Notes: generated by a model from the letters alone, not told the origin. A stretch of DNA of 64,000 nucleotides from Leadbetterella sp040829825 (GCF_040829825.1 NZ_JBFOLH010000002.1), one strand, 5' to 3'. Positions 9,324-18,647 are shown, counted from the stretch's first letter. Translations and numbers: made by a program.

Positions 9324-9836
9324 AATAGAATTGTGGTTGCGGCCGTAGCCGTTGTAATCCAGGCCATAGCCCAGTACAAACTGGTTTTCAATCTCGAAGC
9401 CCACATAATCAATCTGCACGGGAACCACCATGGCAGAAGGTTTGTGCAAAAGGGTGGCCACCTCTACAGAAGCCGGGTTCCTTTCGCCAATGGTACGCAG
9501 AATATAGTCCAGCGTACGCCCGGTATCTACAATATCTTCGAGGATCACCACGTGGCGCCCTTCCAGCGACTGGTTGAGACCGATCAGCTCTTTTATTTTT
9601 TCGGTTGAAGATGTGTTGAGGTAAGAATTGATCTTCAGGAAGCTGACCTCGCAGGGAATGTTCACATGTTTGAAAATATCTGCAATAAACATGAATGAGC
9701 CGTTCAGGATACCCAGGAACAAAGGATCTTTGCCCTCATATTTCAGGTTCAGCTCAGAGGCTATGGCTTTCACCCTTTCCTGTATTCTTTCTTCACTAAT
9801 GTATTCTTTAAATCTGAGGTCCAGAACTTCAATCAT
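9303..9836 (-). CDS. hpt: Hypoxanthine phosphoribosyltransferase
   Basis: The 177-residue type I phosphoribosyltransferase carries the PRPP-binding motif VILEDIVDTGRTLDYI and the flexible-loop region around INSYLNTSST. FEIENQFVLGYGLDYNGYGRN is the C-terminal HGPRT signature. It salvages hypoxanthine and guanine to IMP and GMP. A -7 candidate TATTTTTG (minus strand, 9853-9860) lies 17 bp upstream. Convergent with the ABC ATPase gene, with a 21-bp coding overlap. Confidence 0.93.
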   Translation of the reverse strand: MIEVLDLRFKEYISEERIQERVKAIASELNLKYEGKDPLFLGILNGSFMFIADIFKHVNIPCEVSFLKINSYLNTSSTEKIKELIGLNQSLEGRHVVILEDIVDTGRTLDYILRTIGERNPASVEVATLLHKPSAMVVPVQIDYVGFEIENQFVLGYGLDYNGYGRNHNSILIKVDE

Positions 9837-9933
9837 TGCAGAGAATTTTACGCAAAAATAGAAATAATAATTGACCCGGAGGCATGAAAAAGTACCCGCA
9901 GCGTATAAATTTTATAAGCTGCGCTTCGTTATG

Positions 9934-9941
9934 TAATTTTG
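9934..9941 (+). promoter_or_regulatory. Putative -7 element for the TPR gene at 9967
   Basis: TAATTTTG fits TAnnTTTG and lies 25 bp before the start codon. It faces away from the hpt -7 candidate at 9853-9860, so this 130-bp spacer probably holds two divergent promoters. Confidence 0.5.
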
Positions 9942-9966
9942 TGGCGTCTGTGAACCAAAACATACC

Positions 9967-11193
9967 TTGAAAAAGCTCATATTCCTGTTTCTCCTTACTT
10001 CGTTGTTTCATCTTACTTCTGCGCAATCGGTTCCTTATGTGAGGGGCGACAAGGGGCCGGATATGAATAAGATCCTGACAGACCGGGGCATCCAGATCAG
10101 CACCACCGAAGCCTTTAACCTCATGTACGATTTCCGGTTTGATGAGGCCGCCCGCGAGTTCAAGTGGCTGAAGGTGGAGTTTCCCGAACACCCTATCGGC
10201 GACTTCCTGCTGGGCCTCAATGAATGGTGGCGGATTGTGCCTGACACCAAGCAGACACGCTACGACGAGGGCTGCCATCTCTACATGGATGAAGCCATAG
10301 ACAAGGCGGAAAAGATGCTGAAAAAGAACAGGAACAACAAGGAAGCCATGTTCTTTCTATGTGCCTCCTACGCCATTAAAGGGCGTTTGTATGCCGAGCG
10401 TGAGAAATGGGTGAAGTCGGCCTGGGCCGGCAAGAAGGCCATCAAATACCTCGACGACAGCCGGGGTGAGGAGAACATTAACCCGGAATTGCTTTTTGGT
10501 GACGGGGTGTACAATTACTACTCCAAATGGATTCACGAGAACTACAGGTCGCTAAGGCCTATTCTTACTTTTTTCCGGAAGGGCGACAAGGAGCAGGGCA
10601 TCCGGCAGCTGGAATACGTGGCCAATAATGCCTTCTATTCGCGTATGGAGGCCCGTTATTTCCTGGTACAGATTTATGCGATGGAAAAGCAACCGGGAAA
10701 ATCACTGATGATGGCGGCCCAGATGCACAGCATGTACCCGCACAATTCTTTTTTCCACCGTTTCGTGGCCCGGAATTCGTTTGCCCTGGGGCGGCTGAAC
10801 GAAGCCGAAGTGTATGCTAAAGAGCTCCTGACCCAGGTAGAAGAAAAAAAATACGGTTACGGCGCCAATGACGGCCGCTACGGCGCGTATATCCTGGGGT
10901 ATATTTACCTGAACAAATACCGGGATACTCAGGAAGCCAGGCGCTATTACGAGGAAAGCATCCGGTTTGCGCTGGAAAACGACTCCAAAGAAACGGGCTA
11001 CTACGCCGGTGCCAACCTGGCGCTGGGAAAAATAGCATTAGCGGAAAAAGACTACCAGCAGGCCGTAAAATACCTGGGTGAAGCCATGAAAAACTCCGAT
11101 AAAAAATCATCAACCTATAAAGAAGCAAAAGAAGAGCTGGAAACGATGACAAAAGCGCTGAAAGCGGCCCGGAAGAAATCAGGGAACCGGTAA
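9967..11193 (+). CDS. Secreted TPR protein of unknown function
   Basis: A TTG start is chosen because it directly gives a signal peptide (KKLIFLFLLTSLFHLTSAQS, cleavage after Ala). The 408-residue protein is then built of TPR-like helical pairs; the clearest are near residues 110-150, 225-300 and 335-395 (for example EARRYYEESIRFALEN and QAVKYLGEAMKNS). It is probably periplasmic. It overlaps the convergent Lrp gene by 15 bp. No specific family name is recognised. Confidence 0.75.
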   Translation: MKKLIFLFLLTSLFHLTSAQSVPYVRGDKGPDMNKILTDRGIQISTTEAFNLMYDFRFDEAAREFKWLKVEFPEHPIGDFLLGLNEWWRIVPDTKQTRYDEGCHLYMDEAIDKAEKMLKKNRNNKEAMFFLCASYAIKGRLYAEREKWVKSAWAGKKAIKYLDDSRGEENINPELLFGDGVYNYYSKWIHENYRSLRPILTFFRKGDKEQGIRQLEYVANNAFYSRMEARYFLVQIYAMEKQPGKSLMMAAQMHSMYPHNSFFHRFVARNSFALGRLNEAEVYAKELLTQVEEKKYGYGANDGRYGAYILGYIYLNKYRDTQEARRYYEESIRFALENDSKETGYYAGANLALGKIALAEKDYQQAVKYLGEAMKNSDKKSSTYKEAKEELETMTKALKAARKKSGNR

Positions 11194-11649
11194 AACCTTG
11201 CTGCTTTTGAAGGTAGACAGGATCACCATGGTTTGTGTGCTGGCCACCACTTCAATCTCGTTGATGGTCTCCATGATGAGGGTCTGGTAAGAGGCGATAT
11301 CTTTGGCAATAACCTTCAGCAGGAAATCGCATGAACCGGTCACGTGGTGGCACTCAATAATTTCCGGTACCTTTTCAATAACCTTTACAAAGGTTTCGGT
11401 GATTGATTTTTTATGGCCCGAAAGAGTAACCTGTACAAAAGTCATTACCCCGAGACCTACTTTCTGGCGATCAAGCTGGGCGTGATAGCTTTCGATGATC
11501 CCGGCGTTTTCCAGCTTCTTTACACGCTCTAAGGTAGGGGCCGGCGATAAGCCGATTTCTTTGGAAAGTTGTGCATTGGTGATCTTCCCGTTGCTCTGGA
11601 GAATCTCCAATAACTTCCGATCAATCTGATCAAGTTTTACTGATGCCAT
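11179..11649 (-). CDS. Lrp/AsnC family transcriptional regulator
   Basis: The 156-residue protein has an N-terminal winged HTH (LDQIDRKLLEILQSNGKITNAQLSKEIGL) and a C-terminal RAM ligand-binding domain. It is DNA-binding and should respond to amino acids. It is monocistronic. A -7 candidate TATCTTTG (minus strand, 11693-11700) lies in the AT-rich spacer upstream. No target can be named from the sequence. Confidence 0.92.
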   Translation of the reverse strand: MASVKLDQIDRKLLEILQSNGKITNAQLSKEIGLSPAPTLERVKKLENAGIIESYHAQLDRQKVGLGVMTFVQVTLSGHKKSITETFVKVIEKVPEIIECHHVTGSCDFLLKVIAKDIASYQTLIMETINEIEVVASTQTMVILSTFKSSKVLPVP

Positions 11650-11788
11650 TATATATTGTTAAGTATATGAGAAGTCAAAAGAATATTTGGTACAAAGATA
11701 TAATATTTTAGAATAATTTTAAAGTAAAATACATCGGTAAAAATTAATTTTACTTTTAAAACATTTACAATTTTCAGGAGGTATCGCT

Positions 11789-12103
11789 TCAGAGCAGCTC
11801 TGCAGAGGGATCCCAGAAGTGTTCGCTGAAGTTCACGACCTGGTCGCCTGCAATTTGCAGCCCTTCTTTTTCGAGGTCTTCCTGCATTTTCTGAGGAGGG
11901 GAGAAGTGCATTTTACCGGTCAGCACGCCGTTACGGTTGACCACCCGGTGGGCGGGTACGGCGTCATCGCCTTTTACCGAATTCATGGCCCAGCCTACTA
12001 TGCGCGGAGAGGTTCCGAGGTACCGGGCTATGGCACCGTAGCTGCTTACTTTTCCCGGGGGAATAAGCCTGACCACTTCATATACTTCGTCAAACCTTTC
12101 CAT
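11789..12103 (-). CDS. Alkyltransferase-like protein (ATL), MGMT family lacking the acceptor Cys
   Basis: The 104-residue protein is a stand-alone MGMT DNA-binding domain. IPPGKVSSYGAIARYLG and SPRIVGWAM (arginine finger R34) are present. The alkyl-acceptor motif PCHRV is changed to PAHRV at residues 50-54, so it cannot transfer alkyl groups. Known ATL proteins bind O6-alkylguanine and hand it to nucleotide excision repair. It is the last gene of the operon starting at 15548 and overlaps the DUF3109 gene by 14 bp. Confidence 0.9.
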   Translation of the reverse strand: MERFDEVYEVVRLIPPGKVSSYGAIARYLGTSPRIVGWAMNSVKGDDAVPAHRVVNRNGVLTGKMHFSPPQKMQEDLEKEGLQIAGDQVVNFSEHFWDPSAELL

Positions 12104-12659
12104 GCTCTATTTCCCGGGTGAGCTGATCGTACCATTCTTCACCGTATGCCCGGATAAGCGGTTCTTTCAGAAACCTGTAAACTTCAACGCCCAGCTGCTC
12201 GCCCAATGTGCAGGCATCGGAGCAGATGCTCCACCGGTCGTAATTCAGGGCATGGAAATTTTCATATTTGGTAATGCGGATGGGGTAGAGGTGGCAGGAA
12301 ATGGGTTTTTTGAAGTCGGTTTTCCCTTCCAGGTAGGCCTGTTCTATGCCGCATTTCAGGATTCCCCTTTCGTCGTAAAAAGCATAGGCGCATTCGCGGT
12401 CATCAATGGTGGTGGTAGAGTAATCTCCCTCCCAGTCCATAATGTATTTCCCCTGTTCTTCAATGGCCGCTATCCCTTCCGGGGTGAGGTAAGGTTTCAC
12501 GCTCTCGTAAATCTCTTCCAGCACAGGCAATTCCGATTCCTCCAGCGGTGCGCCGAGGTCACCTTCCACGCAGCAGGCCCCTTTACATTTCTCCAGGTTA
12601 CACACAAAAAATTTGTCTGCAATATCGTCGCTTACGCAGGTATCGTCAATCAGGATCAT
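12090..12659 (-). CDS. DUF3109 family protein
   Basis: The 189-residue protein has a Cys-rich start (FFVCNLEKCKGACCVEGD). Later Cys residues occur in DDRECAYAF, GILKCGIEQAY, PISCHLYPIRI and WSICSDACTLGEQLG. This fits the DUF3109 family, which resembles YkgJ-type Zn/Fe-binding CxxC proteins. The function is unknown. It overlaps the transglycosylase by 4 bp and ATL by 14 bp, so the operon is translationally coupled. Confidence 0.88.
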   Translation of the reverse strand: MILIDDTCVSDDIADKFFVCNLEKCKGACCVEGDLGAPLEESELPVLEEIYESVKPYLTPEGIAAIEEQGKYIMDWEGDYSTTTIDDRECAYAFYDERGILKCGIEQAYLEGKTDFKKPISCHLYPIRITKYENFHALNYDRWSICSDACTLGEQLGVEVYRFLKEPLIRAYGEEWYDQLTREIEHGKV

Positions 12660-14902
12660 TTCTTTACAATTATTTTTTTGCCGGCCATCAGGTTGTTGCT
12701 TTTCATGTTATTCCAGGCTTTCAGGTCTTCCACGGTAACGCCGTAACTGTTAGCGATACTGAATAACGTTTCCCCGGCTTTTACCGTATGGTAGCGTACT
12801 TCCTGTACGGGAGCAGGACTACCGCCGCTTTTTACCCGGAGCTTCTGGCCGCTATGGATCGAATTGCCTGAAATTCCGTTCAGGTCTCTCAGCTCGTTCA
12901 CCGTTAAACCGTAACGATTGGCAATGCTGAAGAGGGTTTCTCCCCGTTGTACGGTATGCGTACTCACCGGGTTAGCGGGTACAGCAGCCGGTGTTGCGGG
13001 CAGAACGGTGCTTCCGCCGGGTACAATAAGGGTAGTTCCCGATTTGAGGGTTTCAGAAGGCTGCATCCGGTTAAGGCGGCGCAGCTCATCTACCGTGATA
13101 CCGTAGCGGTTGGCAATGCTGAACAGGGTTTCACCCCGTTTCACGGCATGCTTACCGGTTGCAGCAGGCGATACTTTTTCGGTAGTTACCTTCTTTTCTG
13201 CCGGTGCCGTTTCTACGGGTGCTGTTTCTACCGGGATCTTCACCGCCGGTGTTTCTCTGGCTGGCGGTACCGTAGCCGGCGGAGTTTCTTTGCGGGCCGG
13301 TGGCATGAGCACGGGCTTAGCTTCTTTTTGCTCGTCTTCTACCCAGTCGTCTTCCGGTTCAGAAGAGTAAGGAACCAGCAGGCGCTGGTTGTATTTAATG
13401 CCTTCAGACGGCCCCAGGTGGTTGAGCTCTCTCAGCTTTTCTACGGTGGTTCCGTATTTTTTGGCCAGCGAGAACAGGGTCTCGTTTTCAAGCACACGAT
13501 GAGTAATATACTGCGTGGTGGATGCCGTATCGGTATCCGGCTCCTGGGCAATTGCCGTGGTCAGCGCACTTTCTTTCGGCTCGGTGGTGAATATTTCAGG
13601 CGGTGCTACCAGGTTCTTGTTGTACTGCACAGGTGTTTTCCGCGGACGTTTCTTCTGCAGCCAGAGTATTCTTCCGCGAAGAACCTCTTCGCCTTCGCTG
13701 ATGCGGTTAAATTTCTTCAGGTTTTTCAGGCGCATTCCGTATATGTGCGCTACCTCCCACAGGTCCTGGCGGTCTGAGAGGGTATGGTACGGAACCGGCC
13801 CTTTTTTATGTTTCTTCTGCAGGTAATACACCGTGCCCTCTTTCACCATGTCGCGGTCGGTCATGTCGTTGTACGACAAAAACTTGAAGATGCTTATTTT
13901 ACCTTTCCGGGCCAGCTGGGCTACTTCATCGCCGGGTTGGGCAAGAATTCCGCGTTTGTCGTTGATTTCGTAGAATACCGGCTGATCGGTTGAGGTAACC
14001 ACCAGGGTCTGGCGTTTCAGTTTCGGGTAGCCGATTGAAATATAATCCGTTTTGGCCAGGTCTTTGGCGTGTACGGCTATTTGTCCTGCATAAGCCCTGT
14101 CGGTTTTTACCAGGACAATATAGTCTTTATCGGTAGGAACGATCGATGCGGTCAGCCAGGGATTGTTCTGGAGGATCTCGCTCTCCGGCAGGCTGACTTC
14201 TTCGGCTATTTCGCTTATTTTTTTCCCTTTGGCCGGGTATTCCACCAGGGTTTTGGTGGTAGGAGGTATCTGCTTGAGCCGGTGGCTGTAGGCCAGCTTG
14301 TGGGCAATGGCCTTAATCAGGTAGGGATGCTGGGTTTTCTCCAGCTTCACTTCGCTGGCAAATGACCATTCCACGGGTACCAGGTCAGCGGCGCCACCGG
14401 CTCCCACGGTATACGAGAGAGTGGTAGAGAGCCAGTTTTTGAAAATCTGGTTATTCTTTTTGAGGTACCGGGCGGCTGCCTGGGTAGACAGGTGCAGGTT
14501 CTTCCGGTCATCCTGGGAGCCGGAGAGGGTCAGGCCCATTTCACGGGCGGTAAAATCTTTAAATTGCCAGAAGCCTACGGCCTGGGTAGGAGAAACGGCG
14601 TTGGCGTTCAGGTCGCTTTCCAGAACCGCCAGGTATTTCATATCGTCCGGCACATTCTCTGCTTCCAGGATTTTTTCTATAATCGGAAAATACAACTGCA
14701 TCCGTTCCAGCTTCTCGTTCAGGTAGCTGCTTTGCGGGGTAAGCAGGCGTTGCACCTCTGCGTTGATCTTTTGCCGTGAATCAGAGTTCAGGAGGATCTG
14801 CACGTTGGCAAACTCTACTTTCAGCGGGGTTTCAGGCAGGGTCTGAGCGATTCCCGGCAAGGCTGCCAGGAGAAACAAACAGGCGAGTAATTTTTTTTTC
14901 AT
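12656..14902 (-). CDS. LysM-repeat protein with MltD-like lytic transglycosylase domain
   Basis: The 748-residue protein starts with a signal peptide (KKKLLACLFLLAALPGIAQ). A GH23 MltD-like domain spans about residues 60-215, with the catalytic Glu in AVLESDLNANAVS and VGFWQFKDFTAREMGL. The later motif, usually like YN.G.G, is LSYTVGAGGA here and is divergent. Two degenerate LysM-like segments follow, then four clear LysM repeats of the form GETLFSIANRYG near residues ~465, ~590, ~650 and ~705, joined by a Pro/Glu/Thr-rich linker. It should bind and possibly cut periplasmic peptidoglycan. A second family member is at 23867-25432. Confidence 0.9.
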   Translation of the reverse strand: MKKKLLACLFLLAALPGIAQTLPETPLKVEFANVQILLNSDSRQKINAEVQRLLTPQSSYLNEKLERMQLYFPIIEKILEAENVPDDMKYLAVLESDLNANAVSPTQAVGFWQFKDFTAREMGLTLSGSQDDRKNLHLSTQAAARYLKKNNQIFKNWLSTTLSYTVGAGGAADLVPVEWSFASEVKLEKTQHPYLIKAIAHKLAYSHRLKQIPPTTKTLVEYPAKGKKISEIAEEVSLPESEILQNNPWLTASIVPTDKDYIVLVKTDRAYAGQIAVHAKDLAKTDYISIGYPKLKRQTLVVTSTDQPVFYEINDKRGILAQPGDEVAQLARKGKISIFKFLSYNDMTDRDMVKEGTVYYLQKKHKKGPVPYHTLSDRQDLWEVAHIYGMRLKNLKKFNRISEGEEVLRGRILWLQKKRPRKTPVQYNKNLVAPPEIFTTEPKESALTTAIAQEPDTDTASTTQYITHRVLENETLFSLAKKYGTTVEKLRELNHLGPSEGIKYNQRLLVPYSSEPEDDWVEDEQKEAKPVLMPPARKETPPATVPPARETPAVKIPVETAPVETAPAEKKVTTEKVSPAATGKHAVKRGETLFSIANRYGITVDELRRLNRMQPSETLKSGTTLIVPGGSTVLPATPAAVPANPVSTHTVQRGETLFSIANRYGLTVNELRDLNGISGNSIHSGQKLRVKSGGSPAPVQEVRYHTVKAGETLFSIANSYGVTVEDLKAWNNMKSNNLMAGKKIIVKK

Positions 14903-14906
14903 CGTA

Positions 14907-15548
14907 TTATTTTATTTTAAGAGAGACAAACAAGCCGTCTCTTACAGGTAAAAGCACTTTTTCTGTTCGGTTATCCTGCGCCAGGTAATCGTTAAATTCC
15001 CGGAGCAATTGTGTGGTGGCATCGTTTTTCGTTTCGTCGGTGATTTTTCCCGACCAAAGCACGTTATCGGAAAGGATCACCCCGCCAACATTTACTTTGT
15101 CGATGATCAGCTTATAGTAATTCAGGTAATTGAGCTTATCGGCATCAATAAAAACTAAATCAAAGTTAATATCTAAACGGGGAATAATCTCCAGTGCGGG
15201 GCCAATAATTAATTCAATATCGGCAGTTTTGCCGGCCATTTCAATATTCCGGCGTATCCTGTCTTCCAGCTCTTCGTCTGCCTCCAGGGTATAAAGTCTG
15301 CCGCCGGGCTGCAATCCCTCGGCCAGGCACAGGGCTGAATACCCTGTAAAGGTACCGATTTCCAGGATATTGCGGGGTCTTACCAGCCGGGAAATGAGTG
15401 AAAGGAGGCGCCCCTGGAAGTGCCCCGAAAGCATGCGGGGCTTCAGCAGGTTGGCGTGCGTATCCCGGTTAACAGCTGCCAGCACATCCGGCTCAGGACC
15501 GGTGTGCGCAAGGCAGTATTCTTCGGCTCTCGGGTCAGTGATGTTCAT
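14907..15548 (-). CDS. SAM-dependent O-methyltransferase (class I, COMT-like)
   Basis: The 213-residue protein has the SAM-binding motif ILEIGTFTGYSALCLAEGL, LYTLEADEEL, and the metal/catalytic segment DLVFIDADKLNYLNYY followed by GGVILSDNVLWSG. These are features of the cation-dependent catechol/caffeoyl-CoA O-methyltransferase family. It is the first gene of a four-gene minus-strand operon; the transglycosylase starts 4 bp after its stop. The substrate is unknown. Confidence 0.92.
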   Translation of the reverse strand: MNITDPRAEEYCLAHTGPEPDVLAAVNRDTHANLLKPRMLSGHFQGRLLSLISRLVRPRNILEIGTFTGYSALCLAEGLQPGGRLYTLEADEELEDRIRRNIEMAGKTADIELIIGPALEIIPRLDINFDLVFIDADKLNYLNYYKLIIDKVNVGGVILSDNVLWSGKITDETKNDATTQLLREFNDYLAQDNRTEKVLLPVRDGLFVSLKIK

Positions 15549-15601
15549 GATCCGTCAAATATACATAAGAAAAGCGGTTGACGGAAGAGAGGAAAGCAGT
15601 T

Positions 15602-15714
15602 AAAAGTGAAAAACTAAAAGTTAAAAGTGAAAAGTTTCGGTACATTCAGTCAGTAATTTAAATTGAAAGAATGTTCCACAACTTTTCACTTTTAACTTTT
15701 AGTTTTTCACTTAC
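15602..15714. repeat. Heptanucleotide-period repeat, 32-bp perfect inverted pair (AAAAGTG family)
   Basis: Left array, 7-bp units from 15602: AAAAGTG, AAAAACT, AAAAGTT, AAAAGTG, AAAAGTT. Right array from 15680: AACTTTT, CACTTTT, AACTTTT, AGTTTTT, CACTTAC. Bases 15604-15635 and 15681-15712 are exact reverse complements across a 45-base loop. The element begins directly after the infB stop codon, so it could end infB transcription or protect its 3' end. Confidence 0.88.
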
Positions 15715-18588
15715 TTACAGCGACCTCTTCAGCTCCCTGATTTCAAAGCTTTCGATAATGTCTCCGATCTGGATATCGTTGAATTTATGAATACTGATAC
15801 CGCATTCGTAACCGGCTCTTACTTCAGATACATCGTCTTTGAAACGTTTCAGCTGGGCAATATCTCCCTCGTGGATCACGATACCCTCGCGGATGATCCG
15901 TACCTTGTTGTTCCGTTTCACGTAACCGTCTGTTACATAGCTACCGGCAATGGTACCCACTTTGCTGATTTTAAAGACTTCGCGCACTTCGATATTACCG
16001 GTAACCACTTCTTCTTCTTTCGGTGCCAGCAGCCCTTCCATCGCATCTTTCACCTCGTTAATGGCGTCGTAAATGATAGAGTACAGGCGGATCTCGATCT
16101 GCTCGTTCTCGGCAATACGTTTGGCATTGTTCGAAGGCCTTACCTGGAAGCCAACCACAATAGCATCTGCAGCAGAAGCCAGGGTAACGTCAGATTCGGA
16201 GATCTGACCCACTCCTTTGTGGATGATGTTCACCTGCACCTCGTCAGTAGACAGCTTCAGCAGGGAGTCGGCCAGGGCTTCCACCGAGCCGTCCACGTCA
16301 CCTTTGATGATGATATTAAGCTCTTTAAAGGTACCGATCGCCTTCCTCCGGCCAATTTCATCCAGGGTAATGTGTTTCTTGGCCCGGATGCTCATTTCGC
16401 GGTTCAGCTGTTCCCGTTTGTTGGCAATCTCGCGCGCTTCACGCTCAGAGTCCATCACGTTGAACTTGTCACCGGCCTGTGGCGCGCCCGGTAAACCGAG
16501 GATCTGCACGGGAATGGAAGGCCCGGCTTCTTTGATCCGTGCACCCAGGTCGTCAACCATGGCCCTTACCCTTCCGAAATACTGGCCTGCCAACAGGATA
16601 TCACCTACTTTCAGGGTACCGTTTTCTACCAGGATGGTGGACACATAACCCCGGCCTTTATCAAGCGAAGCTTCAATGACCGTACCGGTGGCATTCCGGT
16701 TGGGGTTGGCTTTCAGCTCAAGGAGCTCGGCTTCCAGCAATACTTTGTCGAGCAGGTCGTCAATCCCCAGGCCCGACTTGGCCGATACTTCCTGTTCCTG
16801 GAACTTACCGCCCCAGCTTTCCACCAGTATGTTTTCCTTGGCCAGGTCTTCCCGGATTTTATCGGGATTGGCGTTCGGCTTGTCAATCTTGTTCAGGGCA
16901 AATACGATAGGCACGCCTGCGTTCTGCGCGTGGTTGATGGCCTCCCGTGTCTGGGGCATCACGCTGTCGTCAGCAGAAATCACGATGATCACCACGTCGG
17001 TTACCTTCGCACCCCGGGCCCGCATGGCGGTAAAGGCCTCGTGACCGGGTGTATCGAGGAAGGTAATGGATTTCCCCTTGTTCGGGCCGTCTTTGATGGT
17101 CACTGAGTAGGCACCGATGTGCTGGGTGATCCCCCCGGCTTCTCCCGAGGCCACTTTGGCTCTCCGGATATAGTCGAGGAGGGAGGTTTTACCGTGGTCA
17201 ACGTGTCCCATAATGGTCACGATAGGCGCACGGGGCTCCAGGTCCTCTTCGGCGTCCACTTCCTGGTGGGCGTCGAAAGAAACTTCTTCCTCGGCCGATA
17301 TGAACTCCACTTCGTAGTTGAATTCGAGGGCCACCATTTGGATGGTTTCGGCGTCGAGGCGCTGGTTGATCGAGGCAAAAATACCCATCCGCATACAGGC
17401 GGCGATCACCTCGTTTACGGAAACGTTCATCAGTGAAGCCAGCTCCGAGGCCGAGATGTACTCGGTTACCCGCAGGATACCGCTTTCTTCCAGCTCGCGC
17501 TGATCGCGGGCATCCTGGGCTTCGGCCCGGCTACGCCGTTTTTCTTTCCGGTATTTGGCACCAAAGTCGTTCCCCTTGCTGTGCATACGGGAAAGCGTAT
17601 TCTTGATGCTGTCTTTAACGTCGCTGTCAGAGACAAACTCTCTTCTTTCGCGCTTATCTTTTTTACCGCCTTTGTTGTTGTTGCTATTGTTGTTGTTGGA
17701 AGCAGGCTTGTCATTGGAGGTTTTCTGGGCAGGTTTTGCCGGCTGGTCTCCTTTGGCTTTGAAATTTTCAAAAGTAGATTTTGAAGAAGTGTCGCCCACT
17801 TTTTCTCCGCCTACAATCACCCGTTTTCTCTTCCTCTTTTGCTTCTGATCTTCTTTCGAAGGCTTTTTCTCTACCGGCAGTTCAATTTTACCCAAAACCA
17901 CCAGTCCCTGCAGCCTGTCGCCCTGGGCTTTGATCAGCTCAGATTCTTTGGGCGGCTCGGGTTTCTTCCTGGGCTCTTCCGGCTTCACTTCGGGGGCTTT
18001 CACCTCCGGTGCTTTTATTTCGGGGGCCTTCACTTCGGGTGCAGGCTCTTCTGCCGGTTTTTCAGGAACCTGTACGGGCTCTTCTTTGGCTACTACCGGC
18101 GGGGGTACTTCTTCTGCAACCGGCGGCGCTTTCACTTCGGGTGCCGGTTGTTCTATAACCGGTTTCTCAGGCTCTTTTGCCGGCTCTTCTTCTTTCACCG
18201 GTTCAGGTGCCTGCTCTTCCAGCGGCTGTATCTTCACCTCCCCGCGGGCGTTCAGATCAATCTTGCCCAGTACTTTAGGGCCGGTCAAAACGGTTTCGAT
18301 CTTAACGACCTCGGGCTCTTCCTGTTTGGGCTCCTCCCGGAAATACAGGATGTCAGCGTCATTTTTTTCAGGTACCCGGGTCTCACTTGCCGGAGCAGGG
18401 GTTTCTCCCAACAGCTCGGGAGCATCCAGTTCCCGGGCCAGTATCTCCAGCTGGTCAAATGCAAGTTTGGCGTTAGGATTATTGTCAATACGATGCCCGG
18501 TTGAGCCTAAAATCTCAATTACTTTGGCTATGCCCACATTCAGTTTTTTAGCTGCCTGGCTAAGTCGCATCATTTTTTCTTCTGCCAT
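15715..18588 (-). CDS. infB: Translation initiation factor IF-2
   Basis: The 957-residue protein has an IF2_N domain at the start. A long low-complexity Pro/Glu/Lys/Ala-rich linker spans ~90-340, with an Asn/Lys-rich patch near 300. An HTH-like N2 region follows. The G domain has GHVDHGKTSLLDYI, DTPGHEAFTAM and ALNKIDKP. Domains II-IV follow with the IIHKGVGQISESDV region. It brings fMet-tRNA to the 30S subunit. It is the last gene of rimP-nusA-infB, 59 bp after nusA. The linker gives long antisense open frames that are not genes. Confidence 0.98.
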   Translation of the reverse strand: MAEEKMMRLSQAAKKLNVGIAKVIEILGSTGHRIDNNPNAKLAFDQLEILARELDAPELLGETPAPASETRVPEKNDADILYFREEPKQEEPEVVKIETVLTGPKVLGKIDLNARGEVKIQPLEEQAPEPVKEEEPAKEPEKPVIEQPAPEVKAPPVAEEVPPPVVAKEEPVQVPEKPAEEPAPEVKAPEIKAPEVKAPEVKPEEPRKKPEPPKESELIKAQGDRLQGLVVLGKIELPVEKKPSKEDQKQKRKRKRVIVGGEKVGDTSSKSTFENFKAKGDQPAKPAQKTSNDKPASNNNNSNNNKGGKKDKRERREFVSDSDVKDSIKNTLSRMHSKGNDFGAKYRKEKRRSRAEAQDARDQRELEESGILRVTEYISASELASLMNVSVNEVIAACMRMGIFASINQRLDAETIQMVALEFNYEVEFISAEEEVSFDAHQEVDAEEDLEPRAPIVTIMGHVDHGKTSLLDYIRRAKVASGEAGGITQHIGAYSVTIKDGPNKGKSITFLDTPGHEAFTAMRARGAKVTDVVIIVISADDSVMPQTREAINHAQNAGVPIVFALNKIDKPNANPDKIREDLAKENILVESWGGKFQEQEVSAKSGLGIDDLLDKVLLEAELLELKANPNRNATGTVIEASLDKGRGYVSTILVENGTLKVGDILLAGQYFGRVRAMVDDLGARIKEAGPSIPVQILGLPGAPQAGDKFNVMDSEREAREIANKREQLNREMSIRAKKHITLDEIGRRKAIGTFKELNIIIKGDVDGSVEALADSLLKLSTDEVQVNIIHKGVGQISESDVTLASAADAIVVGFQVRPSNNAKRIAENEQIEIRLYSIIYDAINEVKDAMEGLLAPKEEEVVTGNIEVREVFKISKVGTIAGSYVTDGYVKRNNKVRIIREGIVIHEGDIAQLKRFKDDVSEVRAGYECGISIHKFNDIQIGDIIESFEIRELKRSL

Positions 18589-18647
18589 ATAATTTTCTGA
18601 ATAATTTTAAATAGTTATTGATTTTTGTGTGGACCCGGCCTGTGTTC

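Noticed and set aside
12947..13777. 276-codon plus-strand frame opposite the LysM gene
   Set aside because: It mirrors the repetitive LysM and linker codons; composition is Arg/Phe/Gly-rich noise and no family is seen.
17930..18592. Long plus-strand open frames (over 200 codons) opposite infB
   Set aside because: They are the antisense of the Pro/Glu-rich IF-2 linker and read as Gly/Ser/Phe-rich low-complexity peptides with no start context.
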